Assembly (NCBI GenBank): GCA_008931825.1
Contig: QXVZ01012415.1
Coordinates: 3,629 to 35,393 of the forward strand
DNA: 31,765 nt
Direction: 5' to 3'
Origin: Phallusia fumigata
Lineage: Eukaryota; Chordata; Ascidiacea; Phlebobranchia; Ascidiidae
Made by a program: the position numbers and the translations under genes. Each line of letters opens with the position of its first letter. Within the stretch, counting starts at the first letter, position 1. Of the stretch, positions 29,775 to 31,765 are shown piece after piece. The notes under the pieces are model-generated. The model did no database searches. It worked only from the letters and a program-made list of their open reading frames with translations, and had not been told where the DNA came from.

Positions 29775-31765
29775 CTGAAGCACTTAAATGCGCAAGATCC
29801 CGAGGCAGACCAAGCGCACCCCGCCGGCCCCCCGCTAAACTAACATACCCCTTGTGAGTCACTATATACAGGCCTGTACTGCAAGCGAAACATGTTCAAA
29901 AACCCGCTTCTCTTGCGGTGTAGCTGTCAAGGCAAGGCGGCACCATTGTTTACATATAAACCTGCTGCAACAACAAGCCACCTTCTGTCTGCAGCCGGCT
30001 CGCCACGCTTTCAACTGTGCTGCGGTGCAAGCGGTTTTTTGTATCGATACGCGTAACACAGGGACTGCGCAGTTCTAGTTAAATGAGTAAAAGACCCTTG
30101 GTGAAATAGACAGGGTAAATGATCTACGGATTAAGATAAGACCTATAGTTTATACAGTGCTGTATGAGTTTTCGCGAAAAGTGAGTAGACGAGAATCCAA
30201 GCCGTTTCGGACCGTACGCTGTTGCCAGGCAGGAAAAATTGTGCGACTTCTTGCCTGTCGATATGACCATTACTTAATACAAACTTGATGGTAACTAGAT
30301 TCTATTGACTGCAATTTCAAAACTTCTTCAGAATGCAATCATCAATTTTCTGTCTCAAATATTATTTTTCGAGACAGTGTAATACCAACAGCAAGCAAAA
30401 ACACGTTTCGTGCTGTTAACGCAAACATTTGGATAGAGATCAATAAACTAGATTATGTTGTGTTTGATGACTTCAAACGCAGTTATCTGCTGTAAAATAG
30501 GTTTATGTGCATCAGATATCGTTGCTTGACGCCTCTTACAGCTCAGTTTAAACAAAGGCTTGCGACTCGTATATATTCCCCCAGCATAACAGTCCCGACA
30601 TTTAGTATTGACACACATATAAGTGTGCAAAACAGTCAATTTGCCCATTTGCAACATAAAAATTGCTTTTGCTTGTTCAAATAGAATCACAAAACACGGA
30701 CCTAAAGAGTATAGCCCATTTAAAAACATAACTGGCTAAGAACTTACAATGATTACATTGTGTAGCAAACGTTTCGACAATGGCTTCATCATTAATGCAT
30801 AATGCACAAACAGATAGAATCAACAGCTACAAACACGCGTTTCTGTTCATTCGACTCGCCTTTCACTCCACTCAAAAACGAAAAAAAATCGGCAAAAGTC
30901 TCCATAACCGAAATGTTTTGGTTTTCAAGGTTCGCTGAATCTGACTAAAACCGCAACACAAAACGCGACAACTTCAAACGCTTCTAAACGCGCGCGAGCC
31001 AGCAATTCTCGCACCCCGAAGACAGGTTTTTGATGTCACCTTGTGCGCACTGTCGCTCGACAAACGCTACTTCCATCGCGAGGTAATGAAACACGGTAAT
31101 AATCACTAAGCGGGAGAAGGGACAGCGCCGAAATCGGAGACTATAATCGGCGGATTGCTGCATCGTTAAAGTCCCCCGATGCTTTCTGCCATCCACCGCT
31201 TTACAGCAAGCGCCTTGTCAGGTGCAAAGCTGTGGGAATTTTTTGTATGAAACTCATTAGGCTCTGGGCCTTGAACAGATTTTTCGCTTTGTTTGTGTTT
31301 CCTTTTTAGCACATATTTTTATATCTGTCGATCGCTGCGAACAAGGTAAATATGCAAAGCCTCCACTGCGCGTATAGAATCCGAGTTTACCGCCAAACCC
31401 ATACTTCTAACTCGTTTAAATGAAAACGGATCGCCGTATCAGATACTCAGCTGTACGTTACACGCAAAACCGGCCGATGTTTTCCGTATGTTTCCGGATC
31501 AGATAAAAGCTTTTTCGGGTTGTTTTCGTCGTGTTGTGTCCTCAACAAGTTCGCTTGCAGCTTGGCCGGAACTTTTAGCGGCTTATCGTGGACCGATGTA
31601 TGCCATTTAGGCCCCTACATGCCGGCAATTGTCGAGTGGAATTTAGGGCGTCAAAGTCGGTCGTGGATTGAAATGTGGTTGCATAGGCGAATGAAAAGTT
31701 GAAAAAAATCGGTCTAAATTTAAAACGTAACGCATTTTTTTCATTGCGAACGTGTTCTGTTCAAA
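29775..31765. other. Right-hand stretch without a supported gene
   Basis: Short candidates only. At 30984-31076 minus, an ATG with G at -3 and +4 starts MEVAFVERQCAQ, followed by a donor-like AAG|gtgaca or continuing to a stop after 30 residues. At 31520-31702 plus, a frame contains AGTFSGLSWTDVCHLGPY. Neither has matched splice sites. The sequence is otherwise AT-rich. Confidence 0.3.

Overview
This is eukaryotic, intron-containing DNA. It is AT-rich with GC-richer islands a few hundred bases long. GT...AG splice sites flank short open exons, and no long uninterrupted bacterial-type genes are present. The one gene I can name is a Wnt ligand gene of the Wnt7 kind, so the source is an animal. 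The compact introns (67 bp to about 5 kb), and contigs joined across single N bases with slightly different (allele-like) copies on either side, fit a highly polymorphic invertebrate assembled by shotgun. An ascidian such as Ciona is my best guess, but that is inference.

Layout. Bases 88-5889 on the minus strand hold three consecutive Wnt exons that join in frame; the 3' half of the gene lies beyond base 1. Bases 7444-7503 hold a possible terminal exon on the minus strand. From 8369 to 10936 three plus-strand exons with matching phases form a candidate gene of unknown family (gene B). From 11644 to 13259 there is a plus-strand terminal-exon-like frame and, 20 bp after its stop, an ATG-containing first exon with a perfect donor (gene C). 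From about 26255 down to 15357 a chain of minus-strand exons with compatible phases forms candidate gene A. It may begin with a MADF/Myb-like segment and ends at a stop followed by a poly(A) signal. From about 29774 to 28342 there are further minus-strand coding-like segments (gene D). Apart from the Wnt exons these models rest on splice sites, phase and open frames only. In several islands both strands are open, so the strand is uncertain.

Assembly state. Five places carry back-to-back duplicates (110, 113, 449, 222 and 265 bp) joined by one N or, for the 265 bp pair, by 616 Ns. These look like unmerged overlapping contig ends rather than biology. One of them falsely duplicates an exon of gene A.

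I recognised no tRNA, rRNA, CRISPR array, intact transposon or viral gene. The features most worth follow-up are the Wnt7-like gene with its basic insertion and uncertain first exon, the 20-bp spacing between two same-strand reading frames, a paired CRE site, and the two uncharacterised multi-exon genes.
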